From positions 1,240,001 to 1,304,000 of the forward strand of contig CP145413.1 of NCBI GenBank assembly GCA_036867785.1: a stretch of 64,000 nt of DNA. The letters run 5' to 3'. The translations under genes were made by a program, and so were the position numbers. Shown here piece by piece: positions 45,898 through 56,542 of the stretch (its first letter is position 1; every line of letters begins with the position of its first letter). Under the pieces are notes generated by a model, which was given only the letters and a program-made list of their open reading frames with translations, was not told where the DNA came from and made no database searches. Source of the DNA: Plasmodiophora brassicae (Eukaryota > Endomyxa: Phytomyxea > Phytomyxea > Plasmodiophorida).

Positions 45898-47460
45898 CTA
45901 TTCAGCCTGCTGAGCGCCCGGCTTGTCCAACGTCGCTGTCCCAACAGTGACGGGCGCGGCCGGGACGGTTCGTCTGGCGATGGACGCGTACGAGAACGGC
46001 TTCTGGGGCTCGCTGGCGTCCGGCGCCGACGACACGTCCCTGGGCGTGGTCGCCGCCGCCGCCGCCGCCTGCCCGCCAGCGTCACATTCGTTCTTGGACG
46101 GCGGGCTGGCCGGTTGCGCGGCGACAGCGGCCGGCATCGAAACGGGCTCGACGACGTGGCCATTCGACGACGGCGCGGGCGGCGGTGGACTGCCCGCCGT
46201 CGACGCGACCTTGGCGCCGCCGTTCACCGTCGACGCCGTCCTGCTGACGTACGAGTTCGCGGCGGACGGCGACGGCGGGCACGACCGTCTCCCTGCGTTC
46301 GACGGCGACGCCGCCGTCGGGAGCGCTGGGAAGTTCTCCAGGCCGAGGTCGGGCTTCACAGCGGGCGCCGCGTCGGACGAATCCGCCAGCGTGGCCGACG
46401 CCGCCGCCGACGACGCATCGTCGCTGCGCCTGCCCGGGTAGAACGGGTGATGGGTCGACGAGCGCGCGTGCCTTGGCTTGCGTGGTCGTTGCTGCTGTCC
46501 TCCTGTCGACGACGACGTGACCCCGTTGGGGGTCTGGCTGCTGTTGCTGGACCCCGGGGCACTCGCCGGCTGCTGGTGGGCGCCGGCGAACTCGCGAGGT
46601 GGCTTGCGCGCGCCGCCGACTCTTCGTCGGGGCGGTGCGTCGCCCGACGGCGCCCCCGGGCGATGATCACCCGACGTTCTCCTCGGCTGCCCCTGCGCCG
46701 GCATGGCCGCCGGATAAATAGGCCGCCCTTCGTGGTCGTAGAGCGGCGCGGCGATGAACGACTGCGATCGGCGCAGGTTCCAGCGCATGTCGACAGGGGG
46801 CATCGGCCGGCCGACGCCGCCGCCCGGGAACATCAGGCCGTGCGGCGGGAAGACGGCCGACGCCGGCACCGCCATCATCGGCACCGTCTCCTGGTGGTAC
46901 GACCGCATCATGTTCTCCGATTTGACGCGCATGCTGACCGGCTTGCCGTTGAACGTCTGCTGGCGAATGTACTGCGCCGAGCGTAGGCAGGCGTCCTCGT
47001 CCTCGAACGTCACGAACCACGTGTCGCCAATGTCGTCGTGGAGCGACAGGACCTTACCGCAGGCGTCGTTGTCGAACAGGGAGAGAATGTCGTCGCGGGG
47101 CGTGTCCGACGGGATGTCGCGCAGGATGATGGTGGTGCGTTCGGCGGGTTTCATGGCGGCGCGAACCTTGGTGCCGGTCGCGTCGAGCTCGAGCAGTTTC
47201 GATCGGCGGATGCTGGCGATGATGTCGTCCATGTCGTCGGTGAACCGTTTGACCTTCTTGAAGTCGGCGATGACGGCCAGGTCGACGTACTGGCTATCGT
47301 CCATCTGCGACCGCAGGTACGCATCCGTCGCCAGGTTCTGCTGCGAGAAGTAAAACTCGATCTGCGTCTGCACGTGCGCCGTGGCTCGCGACGGCGACAC
47401 GTCCGGCGACGCGTGCACCGAGGTCGGCGCCGACCATGAATGTTGGGCGCGCCCCGACAT
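45898..47460 (-). CDS. La-related protein of the LARP4 type
   Basis: RNA-binding protein. LARP4 proteins bind poly(A)/mRNA 3' ends and PABP and stabilise mRNA. From ATG 47460 (MSGRAQHSWSAPTS): La motif TQIEFYFSQQNLATDAYLRS, QMDDSQYVDLAVIADFKKVK; RRM-like domain TTIILRDIPSDTPRDDILSL, DTWFVTFEDEDACLRSAQYI, FNGKPVSMRVKSENM. The C-terminal two-thirds are disordered, Ala/Ser/Pro/Arg-rich. Short conserved-looking pieces are LGLENFPALP and PFSYASIARR; the former resembles FPxL-type motifs near the ends of LARP4 and Caprin-like proteins. One exon, very GC-rich, 520 residues. LARP4 rather than LARP1, 6 or 7 is chosen because the RRM directly follows the La motif with ILRDIP wording. Confidence 0.88.
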   Translation of the reverse strand: MSGRAQHSWSAPTSVHASPDVSPSRATAHVQTQIEFYFSQQNLATDAYLRSQMDDSQYVDLAVIADFKKVKRFTDDMDDIIASIRRSKLLELDATGTKVRAAMKPAERTTIILRDIPSDTPRDDILSLFDNDACGKVLSLHDDIGDTWFVTFEDEDACLRSAQYIRQQTFNGKPVSMRVKSENMMRSYHQETVPMMAVPASAVFPPHGLMFPGGGVGRPMPPVDMRWNLRRSQSFIAAPLYDHEGRPIYPAAMPAQGQPRRTSGDHRPGAPSGDAPPRRRVGGARKPPREFAGAHQQPASAPGSSNSSQTPNGVTSSSTGGQQQRPRKPRHARSSTHHPFYPGRRSDDASSAAASATLADSSDAAPAVKPDLGLENFPALPTAASPSNAGRRSCPPSPSAANSYVSRTASTVNGGAKVASTAGSPPPPAPSSNGHVVEPVSMPAAVAAQPASPPSKNECDAGGQAAAAAATTPRDVSSAPDASEPQKPFSYASIARRTVPAAPVTVGTATLDKPGAQQAE

Positions 47461-47742
47461 TATTTGTGGAGGACGACGGGTGGTGGCGCGCGCAGCACAG
47501 AACCCCGCCAGATCCAATCGCCAAGGCGCTGTGGCTGATCCCGCTCGGTCGAGACGCGGCAAGCCCGTAGCGGACTTCCACGGACTGCGTGGCACATCCA
47601 CTGACGCACCGCACAATGTTGCGCCACTGGCTACTACTGCCCGCCCCTAATATTATTGTACGAACCCAGCAACCCGCCCGCCTCCGTCTGGCGGGACTGA
47701 CCTGGACGCTACCAAATACAGGGAATAATTTATACGGGTGGA

Positions 47743-50676
47743 TTACGGGTTCACGGTGACAATGAGCTGCTCGGGCGGACGCAGCAGGGCGGCGACGGTG
47801 ACGGCCGGTTCGCCGGTGCTAGACGATTCCGACCGAAGCCACGCGTTCAGGGCAAACTTCTTGTCCAGCGAGGTGAAGTGGGTGCCGGCGTCGATCTCGG
47901 CGGCGATCTCGGGGAAACGCGGGTGGAGGCGCAGGCGCCGCTTCGCCTCGCTCATGACTGACGAGCGACGAGCGGTCTGCCGGTCGGCGGCGGCCCGCGT
48001 CTGGATTCGCCATCTCGTGAAGCTCACTGCCATTGCGCAAATAGCAAAGACGACCGCCCAAGGTACAAACGCTTCCGACCAGGATGGCGGCGCGCTCGAC
48101 GAGAGCGACGACGCCACCAAGACGATGCTGGACGCGGCTGCGGCCCAGAACACCGATAGGCGGATCTGCAAGACGACCTGATCCAACACAGGTTTGCCGA
48201 TCACGAAGAGCCCGGCGATGGCCATCAGAACCAGCAACGCGCATACGCACTGCAGGTGGAAGTCGATGGCGCCCGCCTGGTTCGTGACGACGTCCAGCAG
48301 GGCGAGCACGAAGAACAGCGTCCGCGTACCGACGAGAGCGGCCGGGTCCATGCGGATCTGACGACAGCCGTCTCGCGCTTGCAGGACGGGTTCGGAGAGC
48401 ATCACCAGCGGGACGTGAACGATCAGACTGCCCAGCGCTGCAATGAACAGGACAATGTCGGGTGGCGACATGTAGCATCTCGGTGGATAAACTGGCGAAT
48501 GCTGCGACTTTGCCGGACACGAGAACGTCGAGAGCAGAACGCGACAAATGGGCAGGAATGTCGCGGTCAGGACCAGGGACAAGATTTGATCGGCCGCCCA
48601 TAATGACGGCAGGAACGACCTTGCTTCGACCCATAACCGCAGCAGGCACACAGCAATCACACAGCACAGCGTGACGGTCCGCCAGGCATCCTTCCCGAAG
48701 TCCAGCAAGAATCCACGCAGGACGACCTCAGGCGTCGACCGATGCTCGACCGACAGCGCCACAGCGGTCAGTTCGACAAGCTCGAACGCGAGCCCCACCA
48801 GGACGAACGCGTTCTGCCGCAAATGAAACGGCGGGTACCGTGCGCTCTGCTTGGCGAAACGCGCCTCGATGCGTTCGTACAGCTTGGCGAACCCATGCCA
48901 GAGAGCGAAGGCGATATGAGCCATGATGATGGCAGAGAAGAGCGCCGCTGATATATCGGCGAGGCCGATCTCCAGACCGGTCCCTGTGATGTCGAACATG
49001 TACCACCAGATCTCGGTCGAGAATGTTAACCCCAGCATGGCGAACGTCGTCCAGACGAAGACGAACGCGAACGATAACCAGAAGGCGATGTGACGCGGGA
49101 CAGAGCTGAGCCACCACCACGGCACCCACCAGTACGTCCTGATGTTGTTATGGCGAACGTCGACGGCACGAGCTTCACGTAGGTATGCGACTTCAGGAAC
49201 CGCTCGATCAATGCCCAAGCCAGTCATGGACACGGACGTCATCCAGGACAGATGCGGGAGTTGCGTTCGTAGCATGGCGTAGATCGGCGGGTCACCATCG
49301 TCGTTGCTAACGCCCTTTGCAGCAGGGAACCTTGCGGCCAGGAAGTTACGCGTTTGGAACAGGAAATTGGCGGCTTCGACATTCTTGCGCCTGGCCGCAA
49401 TGGCCAACGGCGTGTTTCCTTCTCGACAGACGACGTCGAGGCTGGCGCCTTTGGAGGCGAGCAGTTCCAGCATGGAGGCCGATCCACAGGCGGCCGCCGT
49501 GTGCACTGGCGTGAATCCGTCGTGATCCGGAACGGCAACGTCGCCGCCTTCGTCGTCCAGCAATTGTACCAGATCAGGCCGGCCCGCACGAACCGCGAAA
49601 TGCATGGGCGTGACGCCTCTATCGTCGCCCGCGTGTGGGGCACTCGAGTGCCGGACGAGCTCGAGCACAGTCTGCAGGTCGGCGCCCGCTCGACAGGCAA
49701 CAGCAACAGGAGTGAAACCCGACGCGTTACGAACGTCAAAGTCAACGCCGGCGCTGAACAGGACGCGAACCAGACGGCCGTGGTCACCGTCCACACGTTC
49801 CGCAGCGTAATGAGCGGCCGTGTTCCCACGTTGATCGACGCGTTTCGCGGGCGGCCCAGACTGCCTGTGCTCCAGGACGAGAACGGCAGCAATGTCGGCG
49901 GCGGACGGGCCCGACACCTGACAGCAGGCGTGCAGCGGGAAGCTGTTGCGCAGGACGAGATCGGAAGCGGCTTCGCGCGCCACGACCAGACGTTCGGTGC
50001 CCTGAAGTTCCATGTACAGGTGCCAGGCGTACATGTGCGCCGATTCCATGCCGTTGATCGCGAACGATTGCACGGCGGCCGATCCGACCACCGACTTGTG
50101 CGGGGTCAGGTCGGGCAGCGCCGTCGCGAACGTCCCCTCGTTGTCGTCGGCGACGATCCGTTGTGCAAAGTCTACCATGAACGGGATCGTGTCGAAGACG
50201 ACGCGGTCCCAGGTGTAATCGGCCGCGACGCGTTGGAACGACGGCGACGCGAGCTGGGCGACCAGGTTTCGGGTAACCCGAATCGCCGCGCGTCGGTCGA
50301 GCGTCTGGCCGTCTTTTCGCAGCGCCTTGAGGACTTCGACGCAGATGAAACGGCCCAGGTTCTGCTGCGGGATGTCCGGGTCGGCATCCGGGTCCATGAC
50401 CTTCGCGACGAATTCCTCCTGAGACATCCAGTGCGACAACGCCGCCAGGCGCAGCGCGGTCTCGACAGCCGGGATGCTGGCCCAGGACGCGTCGTGCTGT
50501 CGGAGCTGATCGATCCAGGTGGCGGCGGGAACGACGTCGCCGACCGATGCAATCACGTGCGCGCCCCAATCTGGGATGACGTCACCGGGGAACTCGCGCC
50601 GCACCTCCGCCAGTACGGTGTTGTCGTCGTCGGGGTTGCCAGACGTCGACAACGCCGGCGCGTCATCGGCGGTCAT
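47743..50676 (-). CDS. Ankyrin-repeat polytopic membrane protein, 977 residues, single exon
   Basis: ATG 50676 (the frame begins upstream with a GTG). Residues 1-260 are soluble and unrecognised (DTIPFMVDFAQRIV is a typical helix). About 260-440 are ankyrin repeats: GNTAAHYAAERV, SGFTPVAVACRAGADLQTVL, RGVTPMHFAVRAGRPDLVQL, DGFTPVHTAAACGSASMLEL, EGNTPLAIAARRKNVEAANF. From about 530 to 900 there are seven or eight hydrophobic segments, e.g. IAFWLSFAFVFVWTTFAMLG, ISAALFSAIIMAHIAFALW, NAFVLVGLAFELVELTAVAL, IVLFIAALGSLIVHVPLVML, CALLVLMAIAGLFVIGKPVL. The basic cytosolic tail ends LIVTVNP. The ankyrin-plus-TM plan recalls TRPA/TRPV channels, but I see no TRP box or selectivity-filter motif, so it may be a distinct family. 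Very GC-rich, no introns. Confidence 0.8.
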   Translation of the reverse strand: MTADDAPALSTSGNPDDDNTVLAEVRREFPGDVIPDWGAHVIASVGDVVPAATWIDQLRQHDASWASIPAVETALRLAALSHWMSQEEFVAKVMDPDADPDIPQQNLGRFICVEVLKALRKDGQTLDRRAAIRVTRNLVAQLASPSFQRVAADYTWDRVVFDTIPFMVDFAQRIVADDNEGTFATALPDLTPHKSVVGSAAVQSFAINGMESAHMYAWHLYMELQGTERLVVAREAASDLVLRNSFPLHACCQVSGPSAADIAAVLVLEHRQSGPPAKRVDQRGNTAAHYAAERVDGDHGRLVRVLFSAGVDFDVRNASGFTPVAVACRAGADLQTVLELVRHSSAPHAGDDRGVTPMHFAVRAGRPDLVQLLDDEGGDVAVPDHDGFTPVHTAAACGSASMLELLASKGASLDVVCREGNTPLAIAARRKNVEAANFLFQTRNFLAARFPAAKGVSNDDGDPPIYAMLRTQLPHLSWMTSVSMTGLGIDRAVPEVAYLREARAVDVRHNNIRTYWWVPWWWLSSVPRHIAFWLSFAFVFVWTTFAMLGLTFSTEIWWYMFDITGTGLEIGLADISAALFSAIIMAHIAFALWHGFAKLYERIEARFAKQSARYPPFHLRQNAFVLVGLAFELVELTAVALSVEHRSTPEVVLRGFLLDFGKDAWRTVTLCCVIAVCLLRLWVEARSFLPSLWAADQILSLVLTATFLPICRVLLSTFSCPAKSQHSPVYPPRCYMSPPDIVLFIAALGSLIVHVPLVMLSEPVLQARDGCRQIRMDPAALVGTRTLFFVLALLDVVTNQAGAIDFHLQCVCALLVLMAIAGLFVIGKPVLDQVVLQIRLSVFWAAAASSIVLVASSLSSSAPPSWSEAFVPWAVVFAICAMAVSFTRWRIQTRAAADRQTARRSSVMSEAKRRLRLHPRFPEIAAEIDAGTHFTSLDKKFALNAWLRSESSSTGEPAVTVAALLRPPEQLIVTVNP

Positions 50677-51313
50677 CGGCGGCGACCGCGTGGCCGTCAC
50701 TACAACCTACTCCGCAATGCAACTTGCAATGATCGCCAAACTCGGCATCACGCACTTTTTCCGTTCCTGGCGTCCTGAATTTGCACTTAACTTACCTGGC
50801 TGACCAGATCGTCAGTAGTGGGCGGGCGTCCGCCGATACACAGCGGGTGAGGGGTTGGGGCATGGTCAGCACGACTGTCGACCAGGGGCGAACAACTGGC
50901 AGCAAATCCCGCTGGTTAAAGTCCAGCGTGGAATGATCAATGATGTCACCGTACCAGATGACGTCCCCCAGAGCGCATCGGGCAACGATACACCTGTGGA
51001 CGGCAATTGCAAACCGTGCCGGTGCGATTGCTGTCGTGTTACTACTGTCAGGAGCCACATCACCGACAGCGTATTCCCGGATGATATGGGTAACGGGGTG
51101 CGGTAACGGCTCGCTCGACGCCCGAGGTCGCTTGTACTCATCGACATTTCCGGCTAGTATACTTAGTTTTGCTATACCATATACTTACCCACGTCCTATC
51201 AGACCTGCACGCTTCTTGTCCGTCACGATCCGTAAACTCCGAAGGCGGTCCCATTGTTCGGGCGCAGCGCGCGGATGGTCAGGTATATGAGCGCGGGCAG
51301 CCCAGGTAGGTCT
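50677..51313. promoter_or_regulatory. Intergenic region upstream of U6, with TATA box at 51284
   Basis: 637 bp. TATATGA at 51284-51290 lies about 30 bp before the U6 5' end, the position expected for the TATA element of an RNA polymerase III type 3 promoter. The rest should include the promoter of the divergent ankyrin/TM gene. Minus-strand open frames between 50792 and 51147 have no recognisable motif; I see no gene. Confidence 0.6.
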
Positions 51314-51424
51314 TGGTCTCCCTTCGGGGATGTACCACCCAAAAAATTAGGAACATAACAGAGAAGATTAGCATGGCCCCTGCGCAAGGATGACACGCAT
51401 CAAACTGAGGAGGTCAACACTTTT
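51314..51424 (+). ncRNA. U6: U6 spliceosomal snRNA
   Basis: Catalytic-core snRNA of the spliceosome. A 5' stem with UUCG loop (TCCCTTCGGGGA, 51319-51330) is followed by ACAGAGA (51358-51364), the 5'-splice-site-binding box, then AGATTAGCATGGCCCCTGCG with the AGC triad (51370-51372) and the internal stem-loop through AAGGATGACACGC. The U2-pairing and 3' parts are diverged (ATCAAACTGAGGAGGTCAAC). A T7 run at 51421-51427 is the Pol III terminator. An upstream TATA box at 51284 and the T run support a functional gene. The exact 5' nucleotide is approximate (51312-51317). Confidence 0.97.
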
Positions 51425-51749
51425 TTTCGCTCCCTCTCCTCACAGGAGCGACCATGACAACGGTTGAGGCACTCGCCGGGCATGGCACAGTTGTAGCGTT
51501 TCGAAGTCGGCTGGATCGTGACTTGGAGTTGGCTACTCGAAACACGTCCGGCCATTGTGGAGGTCCGTAATCTGCAAACGATGGGTGTGCCGTGAACGAA
51601 CTTAGCCGGACACGACGTTCTGTTGCTTCGTTAGCTGATTGCATTTTCGACAAGTCGCAAACGCCCAACGGAACGTCTACATGCTGTATAGGTATAGAAG
51701 GTTTATCAGGAATATTTCTGTCAGCAATTACCGTTTGGGAACTGGGGAG
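51425..51749. other. Intergenic, U6 downstream / protease 3' side
   Basis: 325 bp between the U6 terminator and the stop codon of the aspartic-protease gene on the opposite strand. No conserved gene or repeat is visible; it would hold the protease 3' untranslated region. Confidence 0.5.
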
Positions 51750-53320
51750 CTAGGCTCGTTGCCGTCTACATTGCCTCCAAACGTAGTTGAGGATGGCGAC
51801 AAGCACTACAATGGCAACAAAGACCGCTATGCAGAAGAACTCGAGCGAGTTGAACCACGTCGGATACGGGAAGCTCGGCAGTGTTCGGCCGGGTCTTGGT
51901 GCGGCTAGCCCAACCCAGTGGTGCACTGCCAGAGCGCTCGGCTCACCTGACAGCGTCTTCGGCCGAGGCCCAGCCTGTCCAACAGTGCTTGGGTCCTCGA
52001 ACGAATACACACCTGGGGCAATGGTAAGTCGTCAGGTGATGGTCTCCACGTTCGATGACTTCGTACTTAGATAATTCAGGAGGAAGGAATCTCCCAGGAT
52101 CCATTGCCCGGATAACGGGACACTGCTAATGCCGACATTGCAGTAGAAGTACGTCTGCCTGTAGGCGTACTGCGATGGGCTCAGCTCGAGGCGCTGGTCG
52201 CCAATTCGGACGACGAAGTTTGGCATTGATCGCACCTTCCAACAGGGCAATACACCATCGCCATTCGCGCCCACCTGCAGACCATCATGTACACCGGCTC
52301 ACATTTACATTGGCCCCGCGCCTAGTTACCTTGTCGTAGATCGCACTCACGGCTTGAGGTGGTCCGCTGATGAACGACGTTCCCGTATCGAAACTGTTCC
52401 GAGACGATCTTCAGGAATATGGTGACCCCAGGTGATACAACAGACGTACATGGCGTCTACTGTGCCCATAGACATGTCGCCAAACGTGATCTGGGCGTTC
52501 TCGACGGTCCAGTACGGTGCCGCTAACGGCGACCGCACTGGCTTGCAGGGGAACCACTGGATAGGCCCTCCTTGGTGCTTATCGTCCCATCCGCCGATGA
52601 CAAGCTGGCCTTTCGATCCTGTCGACAGGTAGAACGAGAAGGCGCGTGAGCCCCCATTACTGCTGCCAGCGACGGTCGCGTCTAGAACAGCGTGAAGTAC
52701 TTTCGAACTCGGGCCAAGTCCCATTAGGCCGCTGAACTCGGAGTACAATGCGGACGCGCCCGACTCCCGCGTCACCAGTCCGACCGGGACACGGTCAGAC
52801 GTCGTCATCGAGCCGATCGTCACGTAGTCGTAGACGACTGTGCCGCTTGCCTGCGTTGAGTTGTTTGGGAAACCGTTTTGACCGTAGGAAGGTGACAACA
52901 CCGTACCGAACTGCTGACGTACTTCTCGTCAAAAGGCTCCGGCGGGACGGGCTTCTCGACCGTTGTCGATCGTTCCACGTTCACAGGACCATTGCAGGGC
53001 TTGGTCTGCCCAGAGTTCGAGGCGGTGCAGGTCGGCGAAGGCACCCAGGTCCGGAACGACCCTGGCAGCTCCAGGTGAGTGAACGTGGGCATGTTACGAA
53101 CCTGGTCGGTACCTGTATCGAATAAGACAGTGACTGTTTGCGGGGGTGTGCCAATGGCAAGCTCGCCGACGAATTGAGTGTCTGACGCCTTGTCGTAGAG
53201 CGCGGTCTGCGCTGAACTCGACGATAGACCCAGAATCTGCAACGATAGCGGGATTGTGAGCTGCGCGCAGCGCGCCGTTGCGGATACGGCGGCAACGACT
53301 AGGAGCCACAGCAGCAGCAT
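51750..53320 (-). CDS. Pepsin-type aspartic protease with signal peptide and C-terminal membrane anchor
   Basis: Secretory-pathway endopeptidase (family A1). ATG 53320 begins a clear signal peptide (MLLLWLLVVAAVSATARCAQ). FVGELAIGTPPQTVTVLFDT and the first catalytic DTGT follow, then after an intron TWVPSPTCTASNSGQ. Next come TVVYDYVTIGSMTTSDRVPV, LYSEFSGLMGLGPSS, FSFYLSTGSKGQLVIGGWDD, YWTVENAQITFGDMSM, the second catalytic motif FDTGTSFISGPPQAVSAIYD, FVVRIGDQRLELSPSQY, and ILGDSFLLNYLSVYSFEDPS after the last intron. The C-terminal tail has one TM helix (FFCIAVFVAIVVLVAILNYV) and basic WRQCRRQRA, giving type I topology like yapsins. The first motif has DTGT plus DQ instead of the usual DTGSS. 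Five or so introns of about 50-70 nt. Confidence 0.92.
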
Positions 53321-53613
53321 ACTCGGACGCGTCGGCCGTTCCGAATCCGACCCACGCCTCCTTAACTTACTGCATTCGTTATTGACAAATGATGACTCAT
53401 TGCGTTCGGCCAGTTGTCAATGGGTGCTGCGCATTGACACATCGGGTCGATCGATGGAAAGGTCGCGATGGTCACGAAGTCACTATCGTCCACCCAGGTA
53501 CCATAGGCAAAAGCTGGTCTGGTTTTGATGGGAAAATACTTATTCGGTTCGCCGAAAATAAAGGCCGGTTCTATTGGCCGAGATCTGCGTCGTAACTCGT
53601 CAGCAGTCGCCCG

Positions 53614-55324
53614 ATGCTCGCCCACCGGGATTCCTTGTCAGGATTCGAGTTTGATGCCGAGAGCAACGTGGTTGACGCGGATGGCGCAACGGAGAGACGC
53701 CTGGACTGGACGCGTATCAACGTCGGCTTGACGCCGAGCGCGGTAGAACTGATCAAATCGGCGGGCACCAGTGCGAAGGACGTCTACAAACAGGTTCGAT
53801 GTCGATCCAGCGAATCGTACGTAGGACTGACCGTATCCACAGGATGGCCCTGCTCTGGTATCCGCGATCTCACAGTGCATCCAGAACAGCGCCGATGAAG
53901 ACGTCGTCCAGTACGTCCTGACGATTGCCGACGAGATTCTTCAATGTAAGATCCTCACTCTTATCTCCCGCTAGACGTTAACTGTGCTCTAGCAAATCCT
54001 GAAGCGGCGAATCTGTTCATGAAGTTGGCCACGAAAGACTACAACCCGGTTGTGCTCTTGATAAGGTTAGCAGGAGCATTACTTGCATCAACGACGGCCG
54101 ACGCTATTGCAGAATGCTCTCTCGATCGAATTACAAGTCGTTCACAATGGGCGCCATATGTTCGGTGCTGTCTGTCATCATGAATGCTCTGCCGAAAAAT
54201 GATACCCAGTACGACAAATGGATACTTCAGCTGGGAGCGTGGGTTAGCTCTAAAGCGACAGACGTTACCGATCGGTATTGTGCCGTTCGTAGTTTGGTCA
54301 TCTCGGTTTGTTGCTGATCGTGCGGCTCAGGTATCATACTGTCGCTCTCTCGTCGTTGAAACTGTTCCTGAGGAGGCATAACACCCAGATTCTTTTCGCT
54401 GACAACGGCACCCTTGCATGGTGAGGAACATGTGTTCGGTTGCTCTTCAAACCCATTAGCGCTGATCTGCCCCGGTCGTCGTTAGCCTTGTCAACATCCT
54501 ACGCATTGAGTCCACGCGCAACACACAACTGGTCTACCAAGCGGCATTCTGCCTATGGATGTTATCCTATAACACCGACGTTCTTCGTCTTTTCCTCCGC
54601 GACAACGTGGCTGTCAGCCTGGTTGAAGTCCTCCAATCTGTCTCTCGCGAAAAAGTCACGCGTGTCATCCTTGCAACTATCAGGGTCGGCTTTGATGTAT
54701 CTCGCTGCGGGTCCTCAACTGAACGTCCAGCATGCAGAACCTGGTTGGCAAGCTTTCATTCAATGAGCTGTTTTTACAGCTCAATTTTCTTAGCGTCGTG
54801 GATTCCGTTACCCAGCGGTTATCATCAACAGACCCTGAACTGCTGGACGATATCCTCGTGATTAGGACAGCCCTGCTGAAAGACGTCAAAATCTATACGT
54901 ACGTCTGTGATGTTCGCGGGTAACAGGGCTTGACAGTTCAGGTTGCTGCAGGTCGATGGAAGTCCTGGAACAAGAGCTTGCTCGGGGAAAGCTTAAATGG
55001 ACTCAAGTCCATACCGAACAGTTCTGGAAGGAGAACGCACTGAAGTGTGAGGCGAACCAGTTCGCAATCATCAAGCAACTTATTGAGCTGCTGGATTCGA
55101 GCGACTCGCGCACGGTTGCTATTGCGTGCTTCGATCTAGGAGAATTCGCTCGCCTGCATCCTGTTGGCAAGAAGATTGTCCGGACACTGGGAGGCCAAGA
55201 GCGGCTGATGAAGCAGATGTCACATGAAAGCAAGGATGTCCAGCAGCAAGCTCTTCTTTGCGTACAAAAGCTGATGGTGAACAACTGGAGCGGCATTCAG
55301 AAAGGTGGCACGCAGCCCGCCTGA
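53614..55324 (+). CDS. VMA13: V-type proton ATPase subunit H
   Basis: Peripheral V1 stator subunit that couples V1 to V0 and silences free V1. The start at 53614 (MLAHRDSLSGFEFDAESN) leads to RRLDWTRINVGLTPSAVELI, then across short introns DEDVVQYVLTIADEIL, and HEAT-like exons (FNELFLQLNFLSVVDSVTQR). The C-terminal exon is the clearest: MEVLEQELARGKLKWTQVHT, EQFWKENALKCEANQFAIIK, VAIACFDLGEFARLHPVGKK, LGGQERLMKQMSHESKDVQQ, QALLCVQKLMVNNWSGIQ, ending at TGA 55324. This matches the subunit H signature FWxEN / D-G-E / GGK-like / QKLMVxNW. Middle exons between 53950 and 54950 were only partly placed. Confidence 0.9.
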
Positions 55325-55382
55325 AGGCGACGTTGTTGACATTTCTGTCCAAGCAATAGTTTATAAAGATTCAGTGATAATC

Positions 55383-56049
55383 CTACGTCGACTTTGCAGA
55401 CTTGGCCGCTCGATCGAACATTCCCGCCATACGCTTCTTGGTCTCAGCCATCTGTGCGGCGTCACGCTGTCGGCACAGCTTCATCTTCTCGACGATGGCC
55501 CGGTCGGATGGTTGAAGCTCGTGGGCACGTTTCCAGTCTTCCTCCGCAGCGCCCAGCTCTCCCAACATTTCATACGCGCATCCTCGACGGAACAGTGCTT
55601 TAACGTTCGAGGCGTCGCGGTCTAGAACCTGATCACACCCAGCGTTAGGGGGGATGAGCGGACACGACGCGCCAACGTTACAGCGGTTGCGAATTTCTTG
55701 GCTTTATCCGGTTCGTTCAACTTCAGGTAGCAGAAGGACAGGTTCAGATTGGCGCTGCGTATCAAGCCATCGATCTCCCGCTGCATATTGTCGTCGGGCG
55801 CCGCTGGGGCCGGTTGATCCGGCAGCATCGCGGCAGCCGTCTTCGTGTAATCAAACCCGCGAATATAGAGGAACATCTATGGACATCAGTTCACTGGTCA
55901 ACAAACGACTTCCTATCATACGCCTGCATGACCTTGGAGTACTTCGCAGCAGCTTTCTGCAGGTCACCCGATCGGAGCAGATCGTTGCCCTCATCCTTCA
56001 AGCGTCGCGCGATGTCGACTTGCTCGGCGATGCGCTCCTGGTTCGTCAT
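55383..56049 (-). CDS. Small TPR protein, TTC9/FKBP-cochaperone-like
   Basis: About 170 residues. From ATG 56049 (MTNQERIAEQVDIARRLKDE), TPR1 is GNDLLRSGDLQKAAAKYSK; an intron with a GTCATG donor joins to MFLYIRGFDYTKTAAAM and a proline-rich loop. TPR2 follows: SANLNLSFCYLKLNEPDKAK. A second intron (GTAACG donor) joins to VLDRDASNVKALFRRGCAYE and LGELGAAEEDWKRAHELQPS (TPR3), ending MFDRAAKSAKST at the stop at 55383. The extended KYxK-YIRGxD wording matches TTC9-type and FKBP-type TPR modules, but no prolyl-isomerase domain is present. Probable Hsp90/Hsp70 cochaperone or adaptor (inference). The stop lies 58 bp from the V-ATPase H stop. Confidence 0.8.
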
Positions 56050-56542
56050 GGCGATCCCCTGCGGACCACAGGCGCCACTTGCGGCGCCGCACTCGACGAG
56101 CTGTGTCCGCCGGCACTACGTCACCGCTCTAGAGCAAACTGCGGGCGACTACCGAGTACCGAACCATTATCTATCGGGGCTTGGCGAACATTCTCTCCCC
56201 TGCGTTCCGAGGGAAATATGATGATGCCTAAGCCTCGCTTATACAACGAACTAGCAGAATAGCGCAACGTAGCTGACAGGTGCCAAACAAGAGTGAATGC
56301 CCGAGCCAGTGCCGGAACGATTCCCCGGTACGCGGCGCAATGCGATATTGTTGGAATGGCAAACGTTCTTTGAGGCGTACGAACGAGGGGGCTGGTCGAG
56401 GGCCCCAAGCACGGGACGTTCCGTTCAGCGCAATCCGTCCGTGCGGAGTCCGTAGCGGCATCCCCCGCTCGGACCGGTTGATCATCATAATTGGGCACCG
56501 AGGCGGAGTGCCCTCGGCGCGTCTCCAGACATCTAAGCGGCA
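56050..56542. promoter_or_regulatory. Divergent upstream region of TPR and NOMO genes
   Basis: 493 bp between two diverging start codons. A minus-strand frame is open across most of it (56121-56591) but has no recognisable motif and is Arg-rich, typical of a shadow. I looked for tRNA-like or other RNA elements and found none I can support. Confidence 0.5.

Noticed and set aside
50792-51147. Possible small minus-strand gene with hexapeptide-like wording
   Set aside because: Two competing frames, no consistent splice structure, and no family match by eye.
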